Made by a program: the position numbers and the translations under genes. The notes beneath the pieces are model-generated. The model was given only the letters and a program-made list of their open reading frames with translations. It was not told where the DNA came from and searched no databases. 64,000 nt of DNA from an uncultured Clostridia bacterium (GTDB taxonomy: Bacteria; Bacillota; Clostridia; Christensenellales; Aristaeellaceae). Positions within the stretch are counted from its first letter, which is position 1; each line of letters opens with the position of its first letter. Positions 8,716 to 16,030 of this stretch are shown in pieces. The DNA is taken from the NCBI GenBank assembly GCA_934663595.1, contig CAKUKM010000004.1:81614-145613 (forward strand). The letters are read 5' to 3'.

Positions 8716-9506
8716 AGTATTTTGAATTCGGGCGCGAGCATTCGGAATTGATGGTGATGCTCCACGGCGGCGGCGTGTGCTATCGCGGCATAATGCCGGT
8801 CGCGGAGAAGATGGCGGAGGCTTATCACGTGATTCTCGTGGCCTACGACGGCTTTAATCCCGACGAGCCGGAAACGGTGTTTCAGTCGCCCATGGACGAG
8901 GCGCGGCGGCTGGGCGACTATGTGACGGAGCGATACGGCGGAAAAATCGACGTTCTCTACGCCATTTCCTATGGCTGCCGGGTGATGATGGAGGTGTTGG
9001 CCGATCCGCGCCTGACGATCACCACCACGATTGCCGACGGCATGGGTCTGCGCGATTATCCCAACATCCAAAGCAAATGGGGCAGGGACGTTTACTGCTT
9101 CTTCTTTACGGGGCTGTTTTATGCGGTGATGGGCCATCCCGGCCCGCGGAGGAAGAAATTTCTCGCGAAAATCACCGGGAGAAAGCTCGAGGAAGCCGAG
9201 CGCCTGCTTTACGGCCGCGCCACATGGCAAAGCTGGAAGAATCAGGACTATTTCCTGATTGGCAAAAAGACGGATTATTCGCTGTTTGGCCGCACGAGCA
9301 TGCATCTCTGGTACGGAATCAAGGGCAGCGTGGACAGAAAGCTGTCCCGCAATCTGGGGGCGCTCCGGCAGGGCGGCTATCCCTTTGAGGAAAAGATCTT
9401 TACGGATCTGGGCCACGGCGGTCTGGCGGGCGAGCATCCCGGGCAGTTTTTTCAGGAGGTGCAATCGGCGCATCGGCGCGATTGCGCAAAGAAGGAGGGC
9501 GCATGA
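8712..9506 (+). CDS. Alpha/beta hydrolase, distant paralog of the one at 1891
   Basis: 264 residues. LHGGGVCYRG is the oxyanion strand, AISYGCRV (around residue 90) the elbow with Ser as nucleophile, and DLGHGGLAGEHPGQF the C-terminal His region. The order of features and the opening strand YDGFNPDEPETVF resemble the first hydrolase of the operon (YDGFDETESAEF). An ATG 33 bases upstream lies inside the methyltransferase gene; I prefer 8712 because it has a purine-rich GGAAAGGGAAG site and the ATGA overlap seen throughout this operon. The end overlaps the last gene in ATGA. Confidence 0.7.
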   Translation: MKYFEFGREHSELMVMLHGGGVCYRGIMPVAEKMAEAYHVILVAYDGFNPDEPETVFQSPMDEARRLGDYVTERYGGKIDVLYAISYGCRVMMEVLADPRLTITTTIADGMGLRDYPNIQSKWGRDVYCFFFTGLFYAVMGHPGPRRKKFLAKITGRKLEEAERLLYGRATWQSWKNQDYFLIGKKTDYSLFGRTSMHLWYGIKGSVDRKLSRNLGALRQGGYPFEEKIFTDLGHGGLAGEHPGQFFQEVQSAHRRDCAKKEGA

Positions 9507-10102
9507 AGGAGAGCTATCTGGCTGCGGAATTGAAGCGGACGATTCATCAATTTCCCGCGCAGGAGAGCGCGCTGAACGCGGCATTTGCATCGCGGCTTAC
9601 GCAGCTGCGCGCGGAAAACGCCGGCGCGTCTCCGGAAAAGCGCCGCCATTTGGAAAGCCAGATTCTGCCCGGAATCGCGGCGTATGAGACGCTGCAGGCC
9701 GTAATGCCCAAGGACGCGGCGCTTTCGACCGTGCACGGCTATGTGGAAAAGCGCGCGTGGAAAATAAAGGGCGCGATCCTGAAGCTGATGCGCATTCCGG
9801 GGCTGTATCGCGCGGTTCCGGGCATTTTTTCCAGGGAAACGCCCAAGCTGTTCGGCGAAACGGCGGGCTTTGCCGCGCGCGAGATTCAAACCTCCGGCGG
9901 CGTGTGGCGCATCGATATGCTCCGCTGCCCCTACCACGACGCGTGCGCGCAATACGGCTGCCCGGAGCTGTGCCATTGCTTTTGCGACAGCGACGATATC
10001 ACCTACGACGGCATGCACCCGAGGCTCGTCTGGCACAGAACGAAGACGCTCGGCCGCGGCGACGACTGCTGCGATTTCAGCCTGAAAATCGCGGGCAAAT
10101 GA
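9503..10102 (+). CDS. L-2-amino-thiazoline-4-carboxylate hydrolase-like protein, copy 3
   Basis: 199 residues, the copy closest to the canonical family ending: LRCPYHDACAQYGCPELCHCFCDSDD, then LVWHRTKTLGRGDDCCDFSL, where G-D-x-x-CDF is the usual last motif. The N-terminal half is helical and lacks the Lys/Tyr-rich extension of copy 1. The start at 9503 follows GAAGGAGGGCGC and shares ATGA with the hydrolase stop. It ends the operon; a strong terminator lies 17 bases later. With copies 1 and 2 this makes three divergent members of one family in a single transcript, which suggests different steps or a hetero-oligomer rather than simple gene dosage. Confidence 0.75.
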   Translation: MKESYLAAELKRTIHQFPAQESALNAAFASRLTQLRAENAGASPEKRRHLESQILPGIAAYETLQAVMPKDAALSTVHGYVEKRAWKIKGAILKLMRIPGLYRAVPGIFSRETPKLFGETAGFAAREIQTSGGVWRIDMLRCPYHDACAQYGCPELCHCFCDSDDITYDGMHPRLVWHRTKTLGRGDDCCDFSLKIAGK

Positions 10103-10118
10103 ATTGCCGGAAATAAGC

Positions 10119-10160
10119 AAACAGGAGGCATCCCCCTGCAAGGGACGCCTCCTGTTTTTT
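10119..10160 (+). terminator. Terminator ending the 1031-10102 operon
   Basis: ACAGGAGGC-A-TCCC pairs with GGGA-C-GCCTCCTGT around a short loop, followed by six Ts. It sits between this operon and the convergent ABC exporter genes. Confidence 0.85.
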
Positions 10161-10167
10161 ATGGGCG

Positions 10168-11904
10168 TTAGCCGTCGATGCGCCAGCCCTCGGCCTTCTC
10201 GCGAATTTCGATGAAGCGCCGGTACAGGCCGTTTTGCCGCATCAGCTCGTCGTGCGTGCCGCGCTCGGCGATGCGGCCGTCGTCGACCACCAGAATCTGG
10301 TCGGCATTCTGAATCGTGGCCAGACGATGCGCGATGGTGATGATCGTCTTGCCGCGCGTCAGCTCGGACAGCGCCGACTGAATCAGATGCTCGTTTTCCG
10401 GGTCGATGCTGGCGGTGGCCTCGTCGAGAATGATGATCGGCGCGTCCTTCAGCATGGCGCGGGCAATCGAAATGCGCTGCTTTTCGCCGCCGGACAGCGT
10501 GCCGCCGCCCTCGCCGACCACGGTGTCGTAGCCGTTCGGCAGCGCCATGATGAAGTCGTGGCAGCGCGCCTTCTTCGCCGCGGCGATCATTTCTTCCTCG
10601 GTCGCGTCGGGCTTGCCGAAGCAGAGGTTCGCGCGAATGGTATCGTTAAACAGATACACATTCTGGAACACCATGGAGATGTTGGAAAGCAGACTGTCGC
10701 ACGTCAGCTCCTTCAGATCGTGGCCGCCGATGGTAATGCTGCCCTTCTGCGGATCATAGAACCGCGCGAGCAGGCTGCAGATCGTGGTTTTGCCGCTGCC
10801 GGACGGGCCGACGATCGCGGTGGAGGTCTTTTCCGGAATCTCGAACGACACGTCGCTCAGCACCCTGCGCGAATCATAGCCGAAATCCACATGCCTGAAG
10901 GCGATGTCGAAGCGCTTGAGCGGAATGTCCTTTCCGCCCGCGTCGATCAGGTGCTCACCCCGCAGCGCGTCGAGCTGGTTCATCGCGTCGTTGATTACGC
11001 TGAGCGTGTGCGCGCTGTCGCTGATGGGCTCGAGGCTGGCGAAGATGCTGAATGAATAGAACAGGAACACGAGCGCTACGGAGAAATCCATTTGGCCGTT
11101 TAGGCACATCAGGCTCGCCGCCAGCGCGAGGCCGACGCTTCCGCATTTCAGCGCCAGCAGATGCAGCGCGTTTCCGGGAAGATAGCCCCATTCAATCTTC
11201 AAATGAATGCGCCGGCTGTCGGCCACGGCCTTTTTCACCGAGGCCATCGAAGCGCCGCTCTTTCCGAAGGATTTGACCACCGCAAGGCCGCGCGCGTATT
11301 CGAGAATTGCGCCGGTCATATCGCGGTTGGCCGCGGCCTCTACGGGCGCGTTCTTCGCGCTGTAATGGGAAATGGCCAGCAGACACAGGAAGGACAGCGC
11401 CGCGGCGGCCAGCGCGATCAGCGCCGTGACCGGGCTGAATGCGGCGAGACCCGCGAATACGACCAGGAAATTCAGATATCCGCCGACGAAATTGTCGATC
11501 ATGCGAATGCCCATGTTTTCCAGCGTGCCGAGACCCGTGGTGATGGAATTGAGGATATTGCCGGTCGACGTCTGCTGGAAATAGCCCAGCGACACCCGCT
11601 TCAGCGCGTCGCCCACGGCCAGACGGTCGCGCGCGGTCAGCTCGTAGCTGATCGATTCCTGATAGCGCGCGCGCAGATAATTAAACAGGAACCGCAGCAG
11701 CACGAGCGCGATCTGAATGACGATGCATTTCCAGATCCAGCTGGGATCGAGCCGCCCCTCGAGTAGCTGGCCGATCGTGTATGCCGCCACCATCAGCGGC
11801 AGCGCCGCGAAAATGTGGGAAAAGAACGAGCAGACGAACCCGGCGTACAGCCGCCCCTTGAATTCGCCGCACCAGTCGATGATGCGCTTTACCGTTTTGA
11901 ACAT
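10168..11904 (-). CDS. ABC exporter half-transporter, subunit 2 (TMD-NBD fusion)
   Basis: 578 residues: an N-terminal type IV exporter membrane domain (about 1-310, six helices) fused to an ATPase domain. Walker A is GPSGSGKT, the Q-loop FQNVYLFND, the signature LSGGEKQR, Walker B IIILDEATAS, and the switch His lies in TIAHRLATI, so this site looks active. It starts three bases after the stop of the gene at 11908-13680, and the two half-transporters should form a heterodimer in the cytoplasmic membrane. The substrate could be a drug, lipid or peptide; nothing here decides. The start is the ATG after GGGAGGCGTAAGGC. Confidence 0.9.
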   Translation of the reverse strand: MFKTVKRIIDWCGEFKGRLYAGFVCSFFSHIFAALPLMVAAYTIGQLLEGRLDPSWIWKCIVIQIALVLLRFLFNYLRARYQESISYELTARDRLAVGDALKRVSLGYFQQTSTGNILNSITTGLGTLENMGIRMIDNFVGGYLNFLVVFAGLAAFSPVTALIALAAAALSFLCLLAISHYSAKNAPVEAAANRDMTGAILEYARGLAVVKSFGKSGASMASVKKAVADSRRIHLKIEWGYLPGNALHLLALKCGSVGLALAASLMCLNGQMDFSVALVFLFYSFSIFASLEPISDSAHTLSVINDAMNQLDALRGEHLIDAGGKDIPLKRFDIAFRHVDFGYDSRRVLSDVSFEIPEKTSTAIVGPSGSGKTTICSLLARFYDPQKGSITIGGHDLKELTCDSLLSNISMVFQNVYLFNDTIRANLCFGKPDATEEEMIAAAKKARCHDFIMALPNGYDTVVGEGGGTLSGGEKQRISIARAMLKDAPIIILDEATASIDPENEHLIQSALSELTRGKTIITIAHRLATIQNADQILVVDDGRIAERGTHDELMRQNGLYRRFIEIREKAEGWRIDG

Positions 11905-11907
11905 GCC

Positions 11908-13680
11908 TTACGCCTCCCTTGCCGCGGACGAAACCGCCCAGTTCTTCGCGCCGATATGCGCCTGCCACATGTCGCGATACAGCAGGCAATTCGCAAGCAG
12001 TTCCTCCTGCGTGCCCTCGGCCGCAATCGCGCCGTCCTTGAGCACCACGATGTTGTCCGCGTTCTTGATCGTGGACAGGCGATGCGCGATCACCAGCAGC
12101 GTCTTGCCCTTCGTCAGCGCGGCGATGCTCTGCTGAATGCGATCCTCGTTTTCGGGATCGGTAAATGCGGTGGCCTCGTCCAGAATCACGATCGGCGCGT
12201 TTTTCAGCATCATGCGCGCGATGGCGATGCGCTGCTTTTCGCCGCCGGACAGGCGTTTGCCCGCTTCGCCGGCGGGCGTGTCGTAGCCCTGGGGCAGCTT
12301 CTGGATGAATTCCTCGCACTGCGCCGCGCGGGCCGCGGCCTTGACCTCTTCGTCCGTCGCGTTCGGATTTCCGAGGCGGATATTCTCCATCAGCGAGCAG
12401 CGGAAGAGGAAATTGTCCTGCGTTACGAAGCTCACGTATTCAGAAAGCTGCGAAAGCGGCATATCCTTGACGTTCACGCCGCCGATTTCGACGCTTCCGG
12501 ACGAAACGTCCCAGAAGCGCGCGATCAGCTTGGCCACGGTGGATTTGCCGCCGCCGGACGGGCCGACCAGCGCCGTAAAGCTTCCCTCCGGAAGCGACAG
12601 ATCCACGCCGTGCAGCACCTCGTCCTCGGCCTTGCCGGTATAGGAGAAATGCACGTCCCTCAGCGCAACGCCGGTGGATTTTACCTGCGCGCGCGCCTTC
12701 GGCTCGGGCAGCTCGGGCATTTCGAGGAATTCCTGCAGGCCCTTTACCGTAAATTCCACCTGCCGCATGTTTTCGGAGAACACCTCGAGCTTCGCCAGCG
12801 AGCCCACCATGGAAATCGACAGCATTACGGCCAGCGCGGCCATCGGCGCGGTGATGGTGCCGTTGTTTGCCAGCGTCAGCGCCACCGGCAGCGTGCCGAT
12901 CAGCGTGGACGGAAACAGCGCGAAGCTCAGCTTCATCGTCAGATACGTCGACGACAGCCATTTGACCACGAACGTGCGGAAATCCGTAATCGCCTTGGCG
13001 TACTTTTCATACGACACGCCCGCGCGGCCGAACGCCTTGATGACCTCGATGCCCTCGACGTATTCCACGATCGTGCTGTTCATGTAGGCATTCGCCTCGT
13101 CGTAGGTCTTGAAGTTTTTGCCGCTGATCACCATCGTCAGCATCATGCAGACCATCGACAGCGGGAAGGTGACCAGCGAGGCGAGCGCCAGCCGCCAGTC
13201 GATCATCAGCAGCGCAAGAATACTCACGATCGGCAGCACCACGTGGCCCGCGCCCTCGGGGATCATGTGCGCCAGCGGCGGCTCGAGGTTTTCGATCTTG
13301 TCCACCATCATGCCCTTGATTTCGCCGATGGTGTGGTTTTCGACATTGCCCAGCGGCGCGTGCAGAAAGCGATCCGCCAGCCGCAGGCGCAGGCCCTCCA
13401 GCACATGATAGGCCATGTTGTGCGAAATTCCCGTCGAAAGGGTGAATGCGGCGATCTTTACGGCGTATGCCAACAGCGACCACAGGCACCACCCGACGAT
13501 TCCCGCCGCGCTGGCCGTTCCGTCCGCAAACAGGCAGATCACCCGATACATGCAGTAAAACGGAACCAGCCCGGCCGACACGCTGACGACCGACAGAATC
13601 ACCGATGCAATCAGCTTCTTCTTTTCGCCCTTGGCGTAGGCGAACAGCGATTGAATCCAGCTTTTTTCCTTCGTTTTCAT
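11908..13680 (-). CDS. ABC exporter half-transporter, subunit 1 (TMD-NBD fusion)
   Basis: 590 residues with the same domain order as its partner: membrane domain about 1-320, then Walker A GPSGGGKS, signature LSGGEKQR, Walker B IVILDEATAFTD and switch VIAHRLSTI. After Walker B it reads ATAFTDPENE where the partner has ATASIDPENE. It is first in the minus-strand operon, with an AGAGGAGGCAAGCC ribosome binding site. Upstream is a 334-bp spacer shared with the divergent secreted MBL-like gene. Function as for subunit 2: an ATP-driven exporter of unknown substrate. Confidence 0.9.
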   Translation of the reverse strand: MKTKEKSWIQSLFAYAKGEKKKLIASVILSVVSVSAGLVPFYCMYRVICLFADGTASAAGIVGWCLWSLLAYAVKIAAFTLSTGISHNMAYHVLEGLRLRLADRFLHAPLGNVENHTIGEIKGMMVDKIENLEPPLAHMIPEGAGHVVLPIVSILALLMIDWRLALASLVTFPLSMVCMMLTMVISGKNFKTYDEANAYMNSTIVEYVEGIEVIKAFGRAGVSYEKYAKAITDFRTFVVKWLSSTYLTMKLSFALFPSTLIGTLPVALTLANNGTITAPMAALAVMLSISMVGSLAKLEVFSENMRQVEFTVKGLQEFLEMPELPEPKARAQVKSTGVALRDVHFSYTGKAEDEVLHGVDLSLPEGSFTALVGPSGGGKSTVAKLIARFWDVSSGSVEIGGVNVKDMPLSQLSEYVSFVTQDNFLFRCSLMENIRLGNPNATDEEVKAAARAAQCEEFIQKLPQGYDTPAGEAGKRLSGGEKQRIAIARMMLKNAPIVILDEATAFTDPENEDRIQQSIAALTKGKTLLVIAHRLSTIKNADNIVVLKDGAIAAEGTQEELLANCLLYRDMWQAHIGAKNWAVSSAAREA

Positions 13681-13914
13681 GGCTTGCCTCCTCTTCCCAT
13701 GCGATACTGCAACGACCGCCGTCCCCGATCGGCGTCGCCGCGCGGAGAAAAGAGCGTTCGTTTATGCAGTTAATCGTGTCTAACCGAAGAAGATTCTACC
13801 TGATTTCGCAAGGCCTGTCTATTCCATTCCGATTAAAATGCTCCGCAGAAGCAGCGAAATTTCGGTTAGAGGCGCATTCCGCATCGGTTACTTAAAGGTG
13901 CCTCCCTAATAAAA

Positions 13915-13926
13915 AAGTGCGTACTT
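13915..13926 (+). promoter_or_regulatory. Candidate HxlR operator, site 1 (AAGTGCGTACTT)
   Basis: AAGT-GCGT-ACTT is a short inverted repeat whose last two bases are the first two of the -35 hexamer of the 14015 gene. An almost identical element (AGGTGCGTACTT) lies at 15334-15345 beside the HxlR gene. Two copies placed on the two promoters flanking one regulator strongly suggest its operator. Confidence 0.55.
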
Positions 13927-13953
13927 GTATTGCGGGCAGAAAACGTGTATCCT
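13925..13953 (+). promoter_or_regulatory. Promoter of the secreted MBL-like gene
   Basis: TTGTAT at 13925-13930 and TATCCT at 13948-13953 with 17 bp spacing, about 60 bases before the start codon. Confidence 0.6.
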
Positions 13954-14014
13954 GTGATTGTGGCCACGAGATAAGAACCTTTCAAAACGACCAACCCAAT
14001 CGGAGGAACCCCAA

Positions 14015-14881
14015 ATGAAGAAAATGATTTCGATTCTGCTCGCCTGCATGATGCTCTTTGCCGCCGCTTATGCCGAAAACGGCGCGGCGTATGAAACCGC
14101 TGCGCTGGAAACGGGCAGCGTTCAGGTTTACGATTTCGGCGAGAACCGCCTGCACGCCTATGTTTCCAGCGACGCGCTGGGCGACGTCTGCTATGCGATC
14201 GAGAGTCCGGAGGGCGTGGCGCTGCTGGAGAGCACGGCGTTTATCGCGGGCAATGCGGAATGGAAAAATTATGTAGACAGCCTGAACAAGCCCGTGGCGG
14301 GCAAGCTGATGGCGTATCATCCCAACGGCTCGGACGCCTACAGCGCCGACGCGCCCTATGCCACCGAGAACGCCCTGGCCAATTGGGCGGAGGGCGGCTC
14401 CATCCGCGCGCTGACGGACGGCTTTATCGTAACGTTCGGCGACGCGGTGGCGGCGGATCATCCGGCGAATGCGCAGATCGTGAATTTCGGCGATACCGTC
14501 GCGCTGGCGGGACTGGATTTCGTGATCCGCAATGAGGGCGACGACGCTTACGGCGTGGAAATCCCCGCGATGAACATTATTTACATTCACATGCTGGGCT
14601 CGAGCACGCACAACATCCTGACCAGCGTCGACCACATCAACGCCTTTAAGGCGGAGCTGGAGGGCTTTGACTATGATCTGGTGCTGACCGGCCACAATGC
14701 GCCCGAGGGCAGGGACGCGGTGCAGACCAAGATCGATTATCTGGCCAGAACCGCCGAAATCGCCGAAAGCGCTGAATCGGCCGAGGATTTCACTGCGCAG
14801 ATGCGCGAAGCCTTCCCGGATTACGCGGGCGAGAATTATCTGGAAATGACCGCCGGCTTCCTGTTCCCGGCGGCGCGGTAA
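14015..14881 (+). CDS. Secreted metallo-beta-lactamase-like protein without canonical metal motif
   Basis: 288 residues. The start is the ATG at 14015, after CGGAGGAACCCCAA. Residues 1-20 form a signal peptide (MKKMISILLACMMLFAAAYA, cleavage after AYA), so it is exported; the Cys in the hydrophobic core is not placed as a lipobox. The mature part has the strand pattern of MBL-fold proteins (VALLESTAFIAGN, LMAYHPNGSDAY, FVIRNEGDDAYGVEIPAMNIIYIHML, LVLTGHNAP), but the HxHxDH ligand set is replaced (YHPNGSDAY). It may therefore not be a zinc hydrolase. It faces the HxlR regulator gene across a shared terminator and has the candidate HxlR operator on its promoter, so redox or electrophile control is likely. 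Confidence 0.65.
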   Translation: MKKMISILLACMMLFAAAYAENGAAYETAALETGSVQVYDFGENRLHAYVSSDALGDVCYAIESPEGVALLESTAFIAGNAEWKNYVDSLNKPVAGKLMAYHPNGSDAYSADAPYATENALANWAEGGSIRALTDGFIVTFGDAVAADHPANAQIVNFGDTVALAGLDFVIRNEGDDAYGVEIPAMNIIYIHMLGSSTHNILTSVDHINAFKAELEGFDYDLVLTGHNAPEGRDAVQTKIDYLARTAEIAESAESAEDFTAQMREAFPDYAGENYLEMTAGFLFPAAR

Positions 14882-14883
14882 AA

Positions 14884-14922
14884 AAAGCGGTCTCTGCATT
14901 GCGCGGAGACCGTTTCTCTATG
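14884..14922. terminator. Bidirectional terminator between the MBL-like gene and the HxlR gene
   Basis: CGGTCTC pairs with GAGACCG around an 11-base loop. A run of As on the left and TTTCT on the right give a usable U-tract in both directions. Confidence 0.7.
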
Positions 14923-15250
14923 CGTTTTTCACCAGCTCCTGATAGCTTGCGCCCCAGACCTCGAGCGCCTTTAAAATCGGGTGCATCGTTTCGCCCAGCT
15001 CGGATAGCGCGTATTCCACCCGCGGCGGCACCTCCGGATAGACCGTGCGCGTGATGATGCCGTCGTTTTCCAGGGCGCGCAGGTTGTCGGTGAGCACCTT
15101 CTGGCTCAGGCCCGGGAGGCTTTTGAGCAGCTCGTTGAATCGCCAGGGGCGCGTCATCAGATTGCGCAGGATCAGCAGCTTCCATTTATTGCCGATCAAT
15201 TGAACGGCGGTGGCGACGGGGCATTCCGGCAGCTCGGCCTTCGTCAGCAT
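14918..15250 (-). CDS. HxlR-family winged-helix transcriptional regulator
   Basis: 110 residues with the full HxlR pattern: CPVATAVQLIGNKWKLLILRNL at the N-terminus, RFNELLKSLPGLSQKVLTDNLRALENDGII as recognition helix and wing, RVEYALSELG, and a C-terminal dimer helix. The N-terminal Cys next to Pro is the redox-sensing residue in YodB/HypR-type members. I place the start at 15250 because GGAGG lies eight bases before it; the in-frame ATG at 15271 has no ribosome binding site. Candidate operators lie beside its own promoter region (15334-15345) and on the promoter of the secreted MBL-like gene (13915-13926). Likely a redox- or quinone-responsive repressor. Confidence 0.85.
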   Translation of the reverse strand: MLTKAELPECPVATAVQLIGNKWKLLILRNLMTRPWRFNELLKSLPGLSQKVLTDNLRALENDGIITRTVYPEVPPRVEYALSELGETMHPILKALEVWGASYQELVKNA

Positions 15251-15289
15251 GGCGAGTCCCTCCAGTTTCATTTGGAATGTTGCATTCTA

Positions 15290-15318
15290 ATTGTAACCAT
15301 TGCGCGCCCGCCTGTCAA
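15290..15318 (-). promoter_or_regulatory. Promoter of the HxlR gene
   Basis: On the minus strand TTGACA (plus 15313-15318) and TACAAT (plus 15290-15295) stand exactly 17 bp apart, an almost consensus sigma-A promoter. The candidate operator at 15334-15345 lies 15 bases upstream of its -35. Confidence 0.75.
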
Positions 15319-15333
15319 GCGGCGGTTACAAAA

Positions 15334-15345
15334 AGGTGCGTACTT
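15334..15345 (+). promoter_or_regulatory. Candidate HxlR operator, site 2 (AGGTGCGTACTT)
   Basis: Second copy of the element at 13915, differing at one of twelve bases. It overlaps the weak -35 (TTTTCA) of the 15394 gene by two bases and lies just upstream of the divergent hxlR promoter, well placed to control both. Confidence 0.55.
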
Positions 15346-15372
15346 TTCATCGAATCCCAAATGCGCTATAAT
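15344..15372 (+). promoter_or_regulatory. Promoter of the 15394 gene
   Basis: TATAAT at 15367-15372 with a weak TTTTCA -35 at 15344-15349, 17 bp apart, 22 bases before the start codon. Confidence 0.6.
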
Positions 15373-15393
15373 CATGAAAAAGGAGGGAGAAAA

Positions 15394-16017
15394 ATGAATC
15401 CTGAAATTCAGATAAGCGCCGATCGGTTTTTGCCCGTGCACACGCAGATCGAAGACGTGCGGCTCGAGGGCGTTCCCGCGCTGCGCATCGTCAAAAAGGA
15501 CAAGCTGGAGACGCCGGATGAAAACACCTATGCGGCGCTGAAGGAGATTTCGTTTCATAATGGAACGATCGAGGCGCGCCTGCGCAGCCGTCTTTTGCCG
15601 GACGCGCCGGATTACGCGCGGGGCTTTATCGGCATTGTGTATCGCACGGCGGCCGACGCTTCGGAATTCGAGAGCTTCTATGTGCGGCCGACCAACGGGC
15701 GGAATTGCGCGGATCCCGTGCGAAGGGCGCATGGATGCCAGTATTTTTCGTATCCGGGATATACGTTTAGCTATTTCCGTGAATTCGGCATTGCGGCGTA
15801 TGAAGCGCCCGTGGAGGTCGCGCTGGACGAATGGTTTACGCTCAAGGCCGTCGTGCAGGATGCAGCGGCCCGCTTCTATTTAAATGGAAGCGATGCGCCG
15901 GTGCTGGAGGTTCCTTGTATGAAGCATGGAAAAGGCGCTAAAGGGGCGCTTGGCATTTATGTGGATATCGGAACGGAAGCGTTCGTTTCGGATTTGAAGG
16001 TTTATTTGCAGGATTAA
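15394..16017 (+). CDS. Hypothetical protein with concanavalin/laminin-G-like fold features
   Basis: 207 residues, cytoplasmic (no signal peptide). Sequence such as ISFHNGTIEARLRSR, RGFIGIVYRTAADASEFESFYVRPTNG and LDEWFTLKAVVQDAAARFYLNGSD resembles beta-sandwich domains of the DUF1080 / LamG type, where the Phe-Tyr-Val-Arg-Pro strand is common. No catalytic residues can be pointed to. The start at 15394 follows AGGAGGGAGAAAA. The shared operator motif suggests it belongs to the HxlR regulon with the MBL-like protein. The DUF1848 gene follows after 13 bases. Confidence 0.6.
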   Translation: MNPEIQISADRFLPVHTQIEDVRLEGVPALRIVKKDKLETPDENTYAALKEISFHNGTIEARLRSRLLPDAPDYARGFIGIVYRTAADASEFESFYVRPTNGRNCADPVRRAHGCQYFSYPGYTFSYFREFGIAAYEAPVEVALDEWFTLKAVVQDAAARFYLNGSDAPVLEVPCMKHGKGAKGALGIYVDIGTEAFVSDLKVYLQD

Positions 16018-16030
16018 AGGAGAACGCCGC

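Larger units (their letters stand above)
13681..14014. promoter_or_regulatory. Divergent intergenic region with long-arm inverted repeat
   Basis: No gene is visible in these 334 bases. TCTAACCGAA at 13779-13788 is repeated inverted as TTCGGTTAGA at 13861-13870, and a related CGGTTAC lies near 13885, so a regulator of the exporter operon may bind here. The plus-strand promoter and the AAGTGCGTACTT element at its right end are listed separately. The exporter promoter itself is not clear. Confidence 0.4.

Noticed and set aside
15268..15732. Minus-strand frame across the hxlR/15394 spacer
   Set aside because: It is antisense to the 15394 gene, has no ribosome binding site, and runs through both promoters.
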